Assembly (NCBI GenBank): GCA_030692565.1
Contig: JAUYAO010000058.1
Span: forward strand, 372,001 to 436,000
Direction of reading: 5' to 3'
Length of the DNA: 64,000 nt
Source of the DNA: Nitrospira sp.
Lineage (GTDB): Bacteria > Nitrospirota > Nitrospiria > Nitrospirales > Nitrospiraceae
Shown piece by piece: positions 23,235 through 31,436 of this stretch (position 1 is its first letter; the number at the start of each line of letters is the position of its first letter). The notes below the pieces were generated by a model that was not told the origin of the DNA, made no database searches, and saw nothing but the letters and a program-made list of their open reading frames with translations. The position numbers were made by a program, and so were the translations under genes.

Positions 23235-23603
23235 ATGACGCGGTACACAAGCATTGTCCTCGGAATTTCATTCGGCGCGTTACTGGGAGCGGCAACGGTC
23301 CAGGCCGGCCCTCTTGATCCGGCCCGCCATTCGCACCCGGACAGCGCCAAGGCGGTTCATGAAGCGGAACACGACGTGGATCACGCGTGGGAAATTTACC
23401 ATCGCGCAGCCCTCGGGGGCACGGTGGCGTCGCCCGCACTGCAGGCTGAAATTGAGGAGCATTTGCACGAGGCCAGGACCCTCGTCACTCAGGCGCAGGA
23501 AGCGGCTGAGCGGGGGGATAAGCGTCAGGTGGATCGCCTGGTCGGCCAAGTCAAAATCCATACGACCCACGCCATTGAGGGGAGCAAGGAGCAGAAGAAA
23601 TGA
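23235..23603 (+). CDS. Small exported histidine-rich helical protein
   Basis: About 122 residues from the ATG at 23235 (GGAGGC upstream). The signal peptide is cleaved near TVQA-G. The mature chain is helical and rich in His, Glu and Ala (RHSHPDSAKAVHEAEHDVDH, then EEHLHEARTLVTQAQEAAER). No known family. The histidines could bind metal, but that is a guess. Its stop overlaps the ATG of the next SUMF1-fold gene by four bases (ATGA), so the two are translationally coupled and probably act together. Confidence 0.7.
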   Translation: MTRYTSIVLGISFGALLGAATVQAGPLDPARHSHPDSAKAVHEAEHDVDHAWEIYHRAALGGTVASPALQAEIEEHLHEARTLVTQAQEAAERGDKRQVDRLVGQVKIHTTHAIEGSKEQKK

Positions 23604-24445
23604 CACCAGTTCTAGGCAGAAGAGGAGCAAGCCGGAGAGTCCTGGTGGGAATCATTGCCGTCGCTTGGGCGGTTATGCAATCGCCCGCTATGGCAGCGGC
23701 CCCGGCATCCAAGGAGCTTGACTCGGTTCCCATGGTGACGATTCCAGCCGGAGAATTCTTGATGGGCAATCCGGAAGGAAAAGGTCGAGCGGATGAGTGG
23801 CCGCAGCGATCTGTCTATCTCGATGCGTTCGCCATCGATCAAGTGGAAGTGACGAATGAACGGTACCTGGCTTTCGTCGCGACCACGGGCCATCGCAATC
23901 CTCCGAATCCGTACGGCACCGGTACGCTCCAGTCTGCGAAGGGGATCGAGCAACTTCCCGTCGTGCAGACGACCTGGTACGACGCCAAGGCCTACTGCAG
24001 TTGGGCCAAGAAACGCCTGCCGACCGAAGCGGAATGGGAAAAGGCCGCGCGTGGCACCGACGGCCGTCTCTTTCCCTGGGGTAATGAGCCGGCGACCATC
24101 AAACGTGCCAACTTTGATCGTGAATGGGAAGAGGAGAAGACCTTGCACCCGGTGGGGTCAATGCCCGACGGCGACTCGCCCTACGGAGTGAAGGATATGG
24201 CCGGCAATGCCCGGGAATGGGTGTCCGACTGGTATGACGCGGACTATTACAAACATGCGCCGGATCGGAATCCGCAAGGTCCTGACAAGAAGGGCGTGGT
24301 GCGCTCGATTCGCGGCGGCTCGTGGCACAGCCCGCTCGCCGACATCACGGCCTCAGCCAGAGGTCGCGGCGGATTTGCGCTGCAAACCCACGGCACAGGC
24401 TTCCGCTGTGCCCGCGGGCTCGAGGGTGAAGGCCAACAGAAATAG
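23600..24445 (+). CDS. Secreted SUMF1-fold protein
   Basis: 281 residues, with an ATGA overlap with the upstream gene. The signal peptide ends near SPAMA-A. The domain motifs are MVTIPAGEFLMGN, IDQVEVTNERYLAFV, KKRLPTEAEWEKAARG, FPWGNE, GNAREWVSDWY, IRGGSWHSPLADITAS and TGFRCARG. The catalytic cysteine pair is missing here too. Unlike the two upstream paralogs it ends soon after the domain, without the TPR-like tail. Confidence 0.87.
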   Translation: MTPVLGRRGASRRVLVGIIAVAWAVMQSPAMAAAPASKELDSVPMVTIPAGEFLMGNPEGKGRADEWPQRSVYLDAFAIDQVEVTNERYLAFVATTGHRNPPNPYGTGTLQSAKGIEQLPVVQTTWYDAKAYCSWAKKRLPTEAEWEKAARGTDGRLFPWGNEPATIKRANFDREWEEEKTLHPVGSMPDGDSPYGVKDMAGNAREWVSDWYDADYYKHAPDRNPQGPDKKGVVRSIRGGSWHSPLADITASARGRGGFALQTHGTGFRCARGLEGEGQQK

Positions 24446-24461
24446 AAGGGTGAGGTGTTGC

Positions 24462-24563
24462 GTGAGCGAGCGAATCGATCAGCGGAGCGATGGAGAAATT
24501 CTGAGAGTGGTGTCTCTGTCTTCTCAGAGCGGCGCCGCGACTCCGCACGGCGTCTCTCGCTGA
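24462..24563 (+). CDS. Possible 33-residue coupled micro-ORF
   Basis: A GTG start 16 bases after the SUMF1-fold stop, preceded by AAGGGTGAGG. It begins VSERIDQRSDGEILRVV and ends GAATPHGVSR. No hydrophobic run or known motif. A hairpin follows within 10 bases of the stop. It may be a genuine small protein or just leader sequence. It falls within the 396-base stretch 24446-24841 that lacks a normal gene. Confidence 0.3.
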   Translation: MSERIDQRSDGEILRVVSLSSQSGAATPHGVSR

Positions 24564-24567
24564 GGTC

Positions 24568-24597
24568 GACAGGTCCCTCAATCCGGAGGGGCCTGTC
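24568..24597 (+). terminator. Hairpin between SUMF1 cluster and zinc-ribbon gene
   Basis: GACAGGTCCCTC (24568-24579) pairs with GAGGGGCCTGTC (24586-24597) around a 6-nt loop, one wobble in 12 pairs. No T-run follows, so it could be a partial terminator or processing signal inside a longer operon. Confidence 0.5.
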
Positions 24598-24667
24598 CCC
24601 TCGGTCGGCAGAAGGGCCGGATTCACGACAATGGCGCGGTCCTGTCGCAAGCCATGAGGAGCACAAC

Positions 24668-24799
24668 ATGATGATGACGATGATGATGGTGTGGGGCATG
24701 ACGGTGGGTGTGTTGACGCATGTGGGACAAGTGGCCCAGTGGCGACCGATGGTTGTGGTTCGGCGGCAGACCGAAACGAGACGGCCTTTCGGGCACTGA
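24668..24799 (+). CDS. Possible methionine-rich 43-residue peptide
   Basis: The ATG has GAGGAG six to eleven bases ahead. The product begins MMMTMMMVWGMTVGVLTHVG, a short hydrophobic stretch with six methionines in the first seven residues, and ends in a basic RRQTETRRPFGH tail. This looks like a single-pass membrane micropeptide or a sulfur-rich oxidant sink. The ATG-repeat makes start assignment ambiguous and the gene uncertain. Confidence 0.35.
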   Translation: MMMTMMMVWGMTVGVLTHVGQVAQWRPMVVVRRQTETRRPFGH

Positions 24800-24841
24800 G
24801 CAACAGATGGGTGGCACCTTGTATTGGAATCGAGGGGTCCC

Positions 24842-25168
24842 ATGGAATTCGATGGGAGACCAAACCAGCATCCAGTCTCTCTACACTCCGTCGATGACTA
24901 CTGTGCGCGTTGCGGGGGGTTGATGGTTGTGGAGCACTACATCGACTTGCAGGACGACACGGGGCAGATCGGCTTGACCGCGTGGCGCTGCATGAGTTGC
25001 GGAGAAGTCATCGACCCCGTCATTCTTCAGAATCGTGAGAGCCCGGCGCCGAATCTTTTGTATGGCACGAAGCAGCGGAAGTACGCGCAGACAGTCGATC
25101 AGGGGGAATCTGATGGCTCCGGCAACCGGGAAGGCGATGACAGCGGGGGAGCATTCCGGCACAATTGA
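24842..25168 (+). CDS. Small zinc-ribbon protein, paralog of the 20740 gene
   Basis: About 108 residues from the ATG at 24842 behind GAGGGG. CARCGGLMV and CMSCGEVIDPVI match the paralog nearly residue for residue, with the same spacing and a shared following Asn-Arg. Outside the ribbon the two differ. This one has a polar, Gly/Asp-rich tail. The pair brackets the three SUMF1-fold genes, which hints that they work with those products or arose with them by duplication. Confidence 0.78.
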   Translation: MEFDGRPNQHPVSLHSVDDYCARCGGLMVVEHYIDLQDDTGQIGLTAWRCMSCGEVIDPVILQNRESPAPNLLYGTKQRKYAQTVDQGESDGSGNREGDDSGGAFRHN

Positions 25169-25215
25169 TCCGCTGAGTTGTCAGGCGTGTTCCTGTGAAT
25201 AAGGAGAAGGCGGCC

Positions 25216-26133
25216 ATGAACGTGGTGGTGACAGGCGGCACGGGATTTATCGGTCGGCCCTTGTGTCTGGCACTTTGCCGGGACGGTCATGCCGTCACGC
25301 TGCTGACACGCAGGCCGCCAGAAGCCCATCAGGTATTCGGTAGTGCAGTAACCGTTGTGGGGTGGAATAGTCGGGAGGGGGGAGCCTGGGAGAAGACCCT
25401 TGAGGCGGCCGATGCCGTGATCAACCTGGCCGGCGCCCCGATTGCCGATGCCCGCTGGACCACTGCGCGGAAGCGCCTGCTCACCGACAGCCGGGTGTCG
25501 ACGACGCGCCTGTTGGTCGAAGCCCTGTCCCGCCGGCCCTTCAAACCCCGCACCCTAATCAGCGCGTCAGGCATCGGCTGCTACGGTGCGAGCGACAATC
25601 GCATTTTGGAAGAGGGGGCCGCGCGCGGTCAGGGATTTCTGGCCGACCTCTGCCTTGAGTGGGAAGCGGCGGCGTTGGCGGCGGCATCGTTCGGGACTCG
25701 CGTGGGGATCGTGCGGACCGGAATGGTGCTCGAACAAGACGGCGGTGCGTTGCCCAAGATGGTGCTGCCTTTCCGGCTGTTCGCGGGCGGTCCGATCCTG
25801 CCGGGTACGCAGTGGGTGTCGTGGATTCATCGGCGCGATCACATAGGATTGATTCAGTGGGTGCTTGCGACGTCGAGCGTTTCCGGTCCCGTCAATGCCG
25901 TCGCTCCCGGCGCTGTGACGATGGAGACGTTCTGTGATGCGCTCGGACAGGTGCTTCATCGTCCATCCTGGCTGCCGGTGCCGGGGTTCGCGCTCAAAGC
26001 GGCTCTGGGGGAATTGGGGACATTGATGACGACCGGACAGCGGGTCAGCCCCGCCAAAGCGCTCGCGGGCGGCTATACGTTTCAGTATCCAACATTGGAT
26101 CCGGCGTTGCGCGCGATTCTCACGAAGGCATGA
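25216..26133 (+). CDS. TIGR01777-type NAD(P)-dependent epimerase/SDR protein
   Basis: 305 residues of the extended SDR fold. The nucleotide loop is VVVTGGTGFIGRPL, with INLAGAPIADARWT and SASGIGCYG supplying the family signature. The C-terminal DUF1731 segment is present (RVSPAKALAGGYTFQYPTLDPAL). The ATG at 25216 follows AAGGAGAAGG. A GTG seven codons upstream is less likely. Members are often found in light- or singlet-oxygen-induced clusters with photolyase. The substrate is unknown. Confidence 0.9.
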   Translation: MNVVVTGGTGFIGRPLCLALCRDGHAVTLLTRRPPEAHQVFGSAVTVVGWNSREGGAWEKTLEAADAVINLAGAPIADARWTTARKRLLTDSRVSTTRLLVEALSRRPFKPRTLISASGIGCYGASDNRILEEGAARGQGFLADLCLEWEAAALAAASFGTRVGIVRTGMVLEQDGGALPKMVLPFRLFAGGPILPGTQWVSWIHRRDHIGLIQWVLATSSVSGPVNAVAPGAVTMETFCDALGQVLHRPSWLPVPGFALKAALGELGTLMTTGQRVSPAKALAGGYTFQYPTLDPALRAILTKA

Positions 26134-26146
26134 AGGAGGACGGATC

Positions 26147-26611
26147 ATGGATACCCTCATCCAGTTTGTCCATGCGTTAGCGGTGGCTATTCTGGTCGGC
26201 AAAGTGGTGCTCTTGTCCTTCGTGGCGGCGCCTATCCTGGCCAAGAATCTCGACCGGGAACCGTTCGGGAAAGTCGTGCGGCAGTTGTTTCCGGCCTATT
26301 ACGGGTTGGGGATGGGGACCGCGGTTGTCGGGTTCATCGCGGTGAACGGACTGGTGGCGATGCACTCGAGCAGTGCAAGGTTGCTTATCGCCGGTGGGCT
26401 CTGGATCCTGGTGCTGGTGACCGAAGCCTATTGCCGCTCGACGTTGACGCCTCAGAGTAATGCCATACGGGATCGGCTGAAGGAGCAGGAGTCGCAAGGA
26501 GCGATCGATCCGGTCCTCCAGGCCTCCTGGCAGCGGGTGCATCAACGGTCTGTCTATTTGAATTCCAGCGTGCTCCTTGCGAGCTGTGCCTTGATCGAGC
26601 TGATTCGTTAG
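26147..26611 (+). CDS. DUF4149/TMEM205-like membrane protein
   Basis: 154 residues with four predicted membrane helices. The first carries LIQFVHALAVAILVGKVVLLSFV and a following PILAKNL. QLFPAYYGLG is characteristic of DUF4149, which appears in cluster-mates of photolyase genes. A soluble loop of about 45 residues precedes the last helix. It starts 13 bases after the epimerase stop. Function unknown. Confidence 0.75.
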   Translation: MDTLIQFVHALAVAILVGKVVLLSFVAAPILAKNLDREPFGKVVRQLFPAYYGLGMGTAVVGFIAVNGLVAMHSSSARLLIAGGLWILVLVTEAYCRSTLTPQSNAIRDRLKEQESQGAIDPVLQASWQRVHQRSVYLNSSVLLASCALIELIR

Positions 26612-26639
26612 TGATGATCAAATTAGAAGGAGGGACAAC

Positions 26640-27092
26640 ATGAACATGAGAACAGCATATCTGGCCGGATGTGTGATGTTGGGGCTGTTGTGCAGCATGG
26701 AGGTGCGCGCGGCGGAAAGCTCGGCGACGCCCTCCCCGTACGCCCATGGAGACGAAGCAGCGCTGCCGAACGGTGTCATCGGGGTCTCGTTGCAGGTCGG
26801 GGCTGAGCGGATCGGCGATCCGGCGGTGCTCTATGTCGGTATGGTGCATCCGGAAGGCCCGGCCCACCAGGCGGGTTTGGCGCACGGAGACGAGATTGTG
26901 GCGGTGGATGGAACGGCCACGGCGGGCAAAAGCTATGAGCAGGTGGTGAAGATGATACGCGGCACAGTCGGGACCGTGGTCAAGCTGGGCGTGAAGGGCG
27001 AGGGAGGCATGCGGGAACTGTCGATTACCCGCGTCGCCGGTGACAAACTTCCGAAGGGCCCGTCCGGATCGCACGGCGGTCCATCGAAATAG
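26640..27092 (+). CDS. Exported single-PDZ-domain protein
   Basis: 150 residues. The signal peptide ends near EVRA-A. A PDZ domain follows with VHPEGPAHQAGLAHGDEIVAVDG and YEQVVKMIRGTVGTVVKLGVK, the carboxylate-loop and helix elements of HtrA/CtpA-type PDZs. No protease domain is attached, so it probably binds protein C-termini in the periplasm as an adaptor. It has a GAAGGAGGG ribosome site and lies in the same run as its neighbours. Confidence 0.82.
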   Translation: MNMRTAYLAGCVMLGLLCSMEVRAAESSATPSPYAHGDEAALPNGVIGVSLQVGAERIGDPAVLYVGMVHPEGPAHQAGLAHGDEIVAVDGTATAGKSYEQVVKMIRGTVGTVVKLGVKGEGGMRELSITRVAGDKLPKGPSGSHGGPSK

Positions 27093-27101
27093 GAGTCGAT
27101 C

Positions 27102-27635
27102 ATGGTCTGTCGCAGGACGTGCATGGCCCTGTTTGCGTTGCTGTTGTTCCTGGGTCACGGGCCGGTGTCGGCCGAATCCGGAAGAGGGAGTGCTGTTACG
27201 ATGCAGCCTACTCTCACAAAGGTGAATCTCTTTTTGTCAGCCGGCGATTATCGTCGTGCGCTCGAAGCCTGCCAGCGAGCTATCGATGACAATCCGTCGG
27301 CAGCCCATTACATCCACCTGACCTATGTGTATCAGGCGATCGATGCCTATTTGGAACATCTGTCGCAGGAAGAGCGATGGATGGCGGTCGAGCATCTCTA
27401 CCTGAACCTGGCCTATCGCGACACCGAGGACCTGGTCGATCCTCCGGGAGGACTGGCCCGCATGGCCAAGGAAATGATCCAGGCCAGCGTGCGGCAACAG
27501 TCCGACGTGAGTGCGTCGATGGCCAATCGTCTGGATAAGGCCGAGTCGGACCGTCTCTGGGTGGAACAGACGCAGTGGCGGGCCGCGAATCCGAAAACCT
27601 GGTGGCAGGGAATGCCCGCCGCCTGGATGCGATAG
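27102..27635 (+). CDS. Exported TPR-like protein, unknown function
   Basis: 177 residues with a signal peptide ending near PVSA-E. The N-terminal part has one TPR-like pair (VNLFLSAGDYRRALEACQRAI, then NPSAAHYIHLTYVYQAIDAY). The rest is helical with several tryptophans, ending PKTWWQGMPAAWMR. It begins 9 bases after the PDZ gene stop. It may pair with that PDZ protein. I recognise no family. Confidence 0.65.
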   Translation: MVCRRTCMALFALLLFLGHGPVSAESGRGSAVTMQPTLTKVNLFLSAGDYRRALEACQRAIDDNPSAAHYIHLTYVYQAIDAYLEHLSQEERWMAVEHLYLNLAYRDTEDLVDPPGGLARMAKEMIQASVRQQSDVSASMANRLDKAESDRLWVEQTQWRAANPKTWWQGMPAAWMR

Positions 27636-27644
27636 GAGGGAAGG

Positions 27645-28067
27645 ATGCGCGCACAGCCGGCGGGAGTGGATATCAAAGTATGGGGCGGGTTGTTCCTGAT
27701 CGTCGGCACGATGGATCTGATTGTCATTGTGCTATTCCCCGCCTATGCGCTCAAGCTGTTCGGGGCCAGTGTGTCGGGGCCGGCCTCGTTTCTGATCAAG
27801 CTCCACTCCCCTGCCGTGCATCTGTTGATCGGGTACGGGTTTCTCTGGCTGCGCCCGTGGGCCTGGGGATTGGGTTTGGCGTATGCCGGGTTTGGCATCG
27901 TCAGCGAGGTGATGAACCAGCTCGCGTTCGGATTCCATGTCGTGCGTTCCGGGTTCATCGCAACGACCCTTCTGTTTGCCTTCTATCTCATCTGGCGGCG
28001 TTCTGTCTTTGTCGATGAGCCGATATCCGACAACAAACCGAAACGGGCCTCACAGGAGCTGCTCTGA
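27645..28067 (+). CDS. Small four-helix membrane protein
   Basis: 140 residues with four hydrophobic spans (about 12-36, 47-66, 70-90 and 95-117) and a short basic C-terminal tail. Its TGA overlaps the photolyase ATG by one base (TGATG), implying coupled translation. The hydrophobic pattern resembles DoxX-like or other small integral proteins, but no motif supports a family call. Confidence 0.65.
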   Translation: MRAQPAGVDIKVWGGLFLIVGTMDLIVIVLFPAYALKLFGASVSGPASFLIKLHSPAVHLLIGYGFLWLRPWAWGLGLAYAGFGIVSEVMNQLAFGFHVVRSGFIATTLLFAFYLIWRRSVFVDEPISDNKPKRASQELL

Positions 28068-29512
28068 TGCGCGGCATCGTCTGGCTCAGGCGGGATCTCC
28101 GACTGCATGATCAACCGGCGCTGACGGCGGCCTGCCAGGAGTGCGATGAGGTCCTGCCGCTCTTTGTGTTTGATGAGCCGCTGCTCCGGTCCCGTGAGTT
28201 CGGTTCCGCCTGCGTCAACTTCATGCTGGGTTGCCTCCAGGAACTGTCGGCATCACTGGCCGGCCGGGGACTCGCGCTGCAGTGGCGATTGGGCGAGCCA
28301 GTGGAAGCAGTCCTGCAGTCCGCGCGCGAATGGAAGGCCGACGTCGTCTATTGGAATCGCGACTATGAGCCTGTGGCGATCGAACGTGACCGCCGGGTGC
28401 AGCTGGCGCTTGCCGAGCTGGGCATCCGCACCAGGACCTTCAAAGACCATGTGGTCTTTGAGGCGGAGGAGATTCGGGGCGCCACAGGAGACCCGTTGCA
28501 ACGGTATAGTGCCTATCGTGCTCGCTGGTGGGCCAAGTGGCAGGCTTCGAAACCGGCACCTCTGGCGAGCCCCAGGTCCAAGGTATCGACCGCGGTTTCA
28601 TCGCCATCCGCCACGCGTCCCCTTCCGTCTCCGGTAGAACTGGGGTACGACCGGGTCGTCCCATGGATCATTCCGGGCGAGCGGCAGGCGCGGTTACGGC
28701 TGCAGGAGTTTCTCGGGGAATCGGTCCACACGTATGGTGACGGGAGAAACCGGCCAGGTATGGACGGAAGCTCGCGTCTCTCTCCGCATTTCCGTTTCGG
28801 CACATTGTCGGTCCGCACCGCCGTTCATGAGGCCCTGGCTGCTCTCGCGAAAGGCGGACGCGTGTCGAGGGCGGACGTACTCATTTGGATCGACGAACTG
28901 GTCTGGAGAGAATTCTTTCAGCAGGTGCTCTCGGCTTTTCCGCGGGTGGCGAAGGGTCCGTTCCGTGACGTAGCCGTTCCCCCGGTCCGCGCACCGGGGC
29001 TCGAACGGGACCGGTTGTTTCAGGCCTGGTGTCAGGGGAAGACCGGGTTTCCGATCGTGGATGCGGGCATGCGGCAGTTGCATCAGACGGGCTGGATGCA
29101 CAATCGGGTGCGGATGATCGTGGCCTCGTTCCTCATCAAAGATCTGCGCCTCGACTGGCAAAGCGGCGAGCGGTATTTCATGCAACAGCTGCTGGACGCC
29201 GATGTGGCGGCGAACAATGGAAACTGGCAGTGGTGCGCGGCAACCGGGACGGACGCAATGCGCGGGTATCGCATTTTCAATCCGGCGCTGCAAAGCAAGA
29301 AGTTCGATCCGGACGGCCACTACATCCGTGCGTACGTCCCGGAGCTGGCGCACGTGACGGGCAAGTGGATTCATGAGCCGCATCTGATGACGCCCGATGA
29401 GCAGGTTCGGGCGGGGTGCCGGATCGGCGTCGAGTATCCCTCGCCTCTTGTGGATCATGCGCAGGCCCGCCGGGAGTATTTGGATCTCGGCAAACACACG
29501 GTGACGACATGA
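28067..29512 (+). CDS. phrB: Deoxyribodipyrimidine photolyase (class I CPD photolyase)
   Basis: 481 residues. It repairs UV-induced cyclobutane pyrimidine dimers using blue light, with FADH and an antenna chromophore. The N-terminal antenna domain begins IVWLRRDLRLHDQPAL. The FAD/DNA-binding part has GFPIVDAGMRQLHQTGWMHN, LLDADVAANNGNWQW and RIFNPALQSKKFDPDG, all matching the E. coli enzyme closely, including the Asn after the WMH. It lies in the middle of the CarH-linked train, consistent with induction by light. Confidence 0.97.
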   Translation: MRGIVWLRRDLRLHDQPALTAACQECDEVLPLFVFDEPLLRSREFGSACVNFMLGCLQELSASLAGRGLALQWRLGEPVEAVLQSAREWKADVVYWNRDYEPVAIERDRRVQLALAELGIRTRTFKDHVVFEAEEIRGATGDPLQRYSAYRARWWAKWQASKPAPLASPRSKVSTAVSSPSATRPLPSPVELGYDRVVPWIIPGERQARLRLQEFLGESVHTYGDGRNRPGMDGSSRLSPHFRFGTLSVRTAVHEALAALAKGGRVSRADVLIWIDELVWREFFQQVLSAFPRVAKGPFRDVAVPPVRAPGLERDRLFQAWCQGKTGFPIVDAGMRQLHQTGWMHNRVRMIVASFLIKDLRLDWQSGERYFMQQLLDADVAANNGNWQWCAATGTDAMRGYRIFNPALQSKKFDPDGHYIRAYVPELAHVTGKWIHEPHLMTPDEQVRAGCRIGVEYPSPLVDHAQARREYLDLGKHTVTT

Positions 29513-30462
29513 CGACCGGACCGCTCCGTCTCGGGATCAGCCGCTGTCTCCTCGGAGACGAAGTCCGGTTCGACGGAGGGCATAAGCGCGACAATTTTCT
29601 GACCGATGTGCTCGGCCCCTACGTGGAGTGGGTCCCGGTCTGTCCGGAAGTCGAGGCGGGACTGGGGACTCCTCGCGAGGCGATGCGGCTGGTGGGCGAT
29701 CCGGCGCATCCCCGCCTTCTGACCATCAAGAGTGGCCGAGACCATACGCGGGCGCTGGAAAAGATGACCACGGGCCGCCTCGCGGAACTCGGAAATCTTG
29801 ATTTATCCGGCTACGTCTTCAAGAGAGGTTCGCCGAGCTGCGGGGTCGAGCGGGTGCGAGTCTATACGGAACAGGCGATGCCGAGCCACAACGGCGTCGG
29901 GATATTTGCACGGGCTTTCATCGAGCACTTCCCGCTGATTCCGGTCGAGGAGGAAGGGCGGCTCTGTGATGCGCCGTTGAGAGAGAATTTTATCGAACGA
30001 GTGTTTTGCTATCGCCGCTATCAGGATCTGCTTCAGAACGGAGTCACGAGACAGGCGGTGGTGCGATTTCACACGATCCACAAGTATCTCCTGCTGGCCC
30101 ATAGCGCACAGCACTATCAATTCCTCGGCCGCCTGGTCGGCCAGGCGGAGGATCATCGGCCCAAAGAGCTGGCCCTCAAGTATGGGGAGCTGTTCATGAA
30201 GGCGTTAGCCGTGAAGGCGACGGTTCGCAAACATGTCAATGTGCTGCAGCACATTCTGGGCTACTTCAAGACGCAATTGGGGGCCTCGCAAAAAGCAGAG
30301 CTGTTGGGGGTGATCCGTGACTACCATCAGGGTCTGACGCCACTGATCGTGCCGCTCACGCTGATCAAGCACTACGTGCATCTCTTCGACGTCGGCTATA
30401 TCCGAGATCAGGTCTATCTCAATCCGCATCCGAAAGAACTCATGTTGCGTAATCATGTGTAG
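29509..30462 (+). CDS. DUF523-DUF1722 two-domain protein (YbgA family)
   Basis: 317 residues, with ATGA overlap with photolyase. The N-terminal DUF523 domain (1-150) has ISRCLLGDEVRFDGGHK, PVCPEVEAGLGTPREAM and KRGSPSCGVERV, with conserved cysteines that may hold a metal or cluster. The C-terminal DUF1722 domain (200-315) includes YLLLAHSAQHYQFLGRLV and NPHPKELMLRNHV. E. coli ybgA lies next to phr, so linkage to photolyase is widely conserved. The biochemical role is not established. Confidence 0.93.
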   Translation: MTTGPLRLGISRCLLGDEVRFDGGHKRDNFLTDVLGPYVEWVPVCPEVEAGLGTPREAMRLVGDPAHPRLLTIKSGRDHTRALEKMTTGRLAELGNLDLSGYVFKRGSPSCGVERVRVYTEQAMPSHNGVGIFARAFIEHFPLIPVEEEGRLCDAPLRENFIERVFCYRRYQDLLQNGVTRQAVVRFHTIHKYLLLAHSAQHYQFLGRLVGQAEDHRPKELALKYGELFMKALAVKATVRKHVNVLQHILGYFKTQLGASQKAELLGVIRDYHQGLTPLIVPLTLIKHYVHLFDVGYIRDQVYLNPHPKELMLRNHV

Positions 30463-30474
30463 AGAGGAGCCATC

Positions 30475-30846
30475 ATGCCGCATGTCGTCATAGAAGAAGC
30501 CGGAGATCTACAGGGGCTTTATCAGGCCTTCGTTCCGATGATGCATCGGGCGGGAACCGACATCCTGAAAGTGCAGGAGTTCTATGTGGGCCGGAGCGGG
30601 AAGGAAGCCTTGCTGGAGTCGGTGGCGATTGAACAGGGCGTCGCGCGCAGTTTCTTTGTCCAGCTCAAGCGGCACGAGCGCTCCATTACCGTCCGTCTCT
30701 TGCCGGCCACCGACCCTGAAAAGACTCCGGCGGTGAAGCAGGTGATGGCATTAATTGCCGGATTCATTCGGACCGTGTACCCGGCGAGTCACTATGGGAA
30801 GACCAATCTTCAGGAGTACTTGAGTGTGACGACAGGCTCGAACTGA
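30475..30846 (+). CDS. Conserved-looking 123-aa protein, unknown function
   Basis: 123 residues with GAGAGGAG ahead of the ATG. Alternating strands and helices suggest a compact alpha/beta fold (SFFVQLKRHERSITVRLLPA, then VKQVMALIAGFIRTVYPASH). No cysteines, signal peptide or recognisable motif. The tight spacing to the DUF523 gene (12 bases) makes it part of the same transcript. Confidence 0.6.
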   Translation: MPHVVIEEAGDLQGLYQAFVPMMHRAGTDILKVQEFYVGRSGKEALLESVAIEQGVARSFFVQLKRHERSITVRLLPATDPEKTPAVKQVMALIAGFIRTVYPASHYGKTNLQEYLSVTTGSN

Positions 30847-30875
30847 GCAATAGAATCAACCGGAGGAGTGATGAC

Positions 30876-31385
30876 ATGACGGTCGCAAGACGCGGTGTAA
30901 TTTTAGTGGGTCACGGTGGCATCCCCAAAGGATGCCCGCAGGAATTGGTCACGAAACTAAAGCGGCTGGAGGGTCAGCGGCGCGCGGCGAAGCTGCCGCC
31001 GTCGGCGGAAGAGATCGAGTTGGATACCAGGATTCGTCAGATGCCGAGGACGCCGGAGACGGATCCGTATCAATCAGGACTTGAAGCGGTCGCCGCTCAG
31101 TTGCGGGCTAACTTAGGGGATGTCTTGTTCGCCCTGGCGTACAACGAGTTTTGTGCACCGACGTTGGAAGCGTCGGTGGAGGAACTTGTCAAGAAGGGCG
31201 CGACCCACATTACCGTCACCACCACGATGTTTACGCCGGGCGGGTCGCATTCGGAAGTGGAGATTCCGGAAATTCTCGATCATCTGCGGCCGCAATATAC
31301 CGGCGTCGAACTGCGATATGCCTGGCCGTTCGATCTACAGCTCGTCGCGAGCACGTTGGCGGAGCAGGTGAAGCGGTTTTCATGA
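30876..31385 (+). CDS. CbiX/SirB-like chelatase family protein
   Basis: 169 residues of the chelatase fold. Small CbiX/SirB enzymes insert cobalt or iron into sirohydrochlorin. The first metal histidine is in VILVGHGGIPKGCPQ. The second motif is TTTMFTPGGSHSEVEIPEIL, matching the G-x-H and E residues of the family. An unusual 30-residue insertion follows the first motif. Its presence inside a cluster governed by a B12-based light sensor may link cofactor supply to light sensing. No other cobalamin genes are in the window. Confidence 0.78.
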   Translation: MTVARRGVILVGHGGIPKGCPQELVTKLKRLEGQRRAAKLPPSAEEIELDTRIRQMPRTPETDPYQSGLEAVAAQLRANLGDVLFALAYNEFCAPTLEASVEELVKKGATHITVTTTMFTPGGSHSEVEIPEILDHLRPQYTGVELRYAWPFDLQLVASTLAEQVKRFS

Positions 31386-31436
31386 CGATGGCTAAGGCGG
31401 CATCCGGATGCTCGCCTCTGCTTGGAGACTAAGCCT

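Noticed and set aside
344..24445. Annotation of the four SUMF1-domain proteins as active formylglycine-generating enzymes
   Set aside because: None has the required cysteine pair, and no sulfatase gene is in the window.
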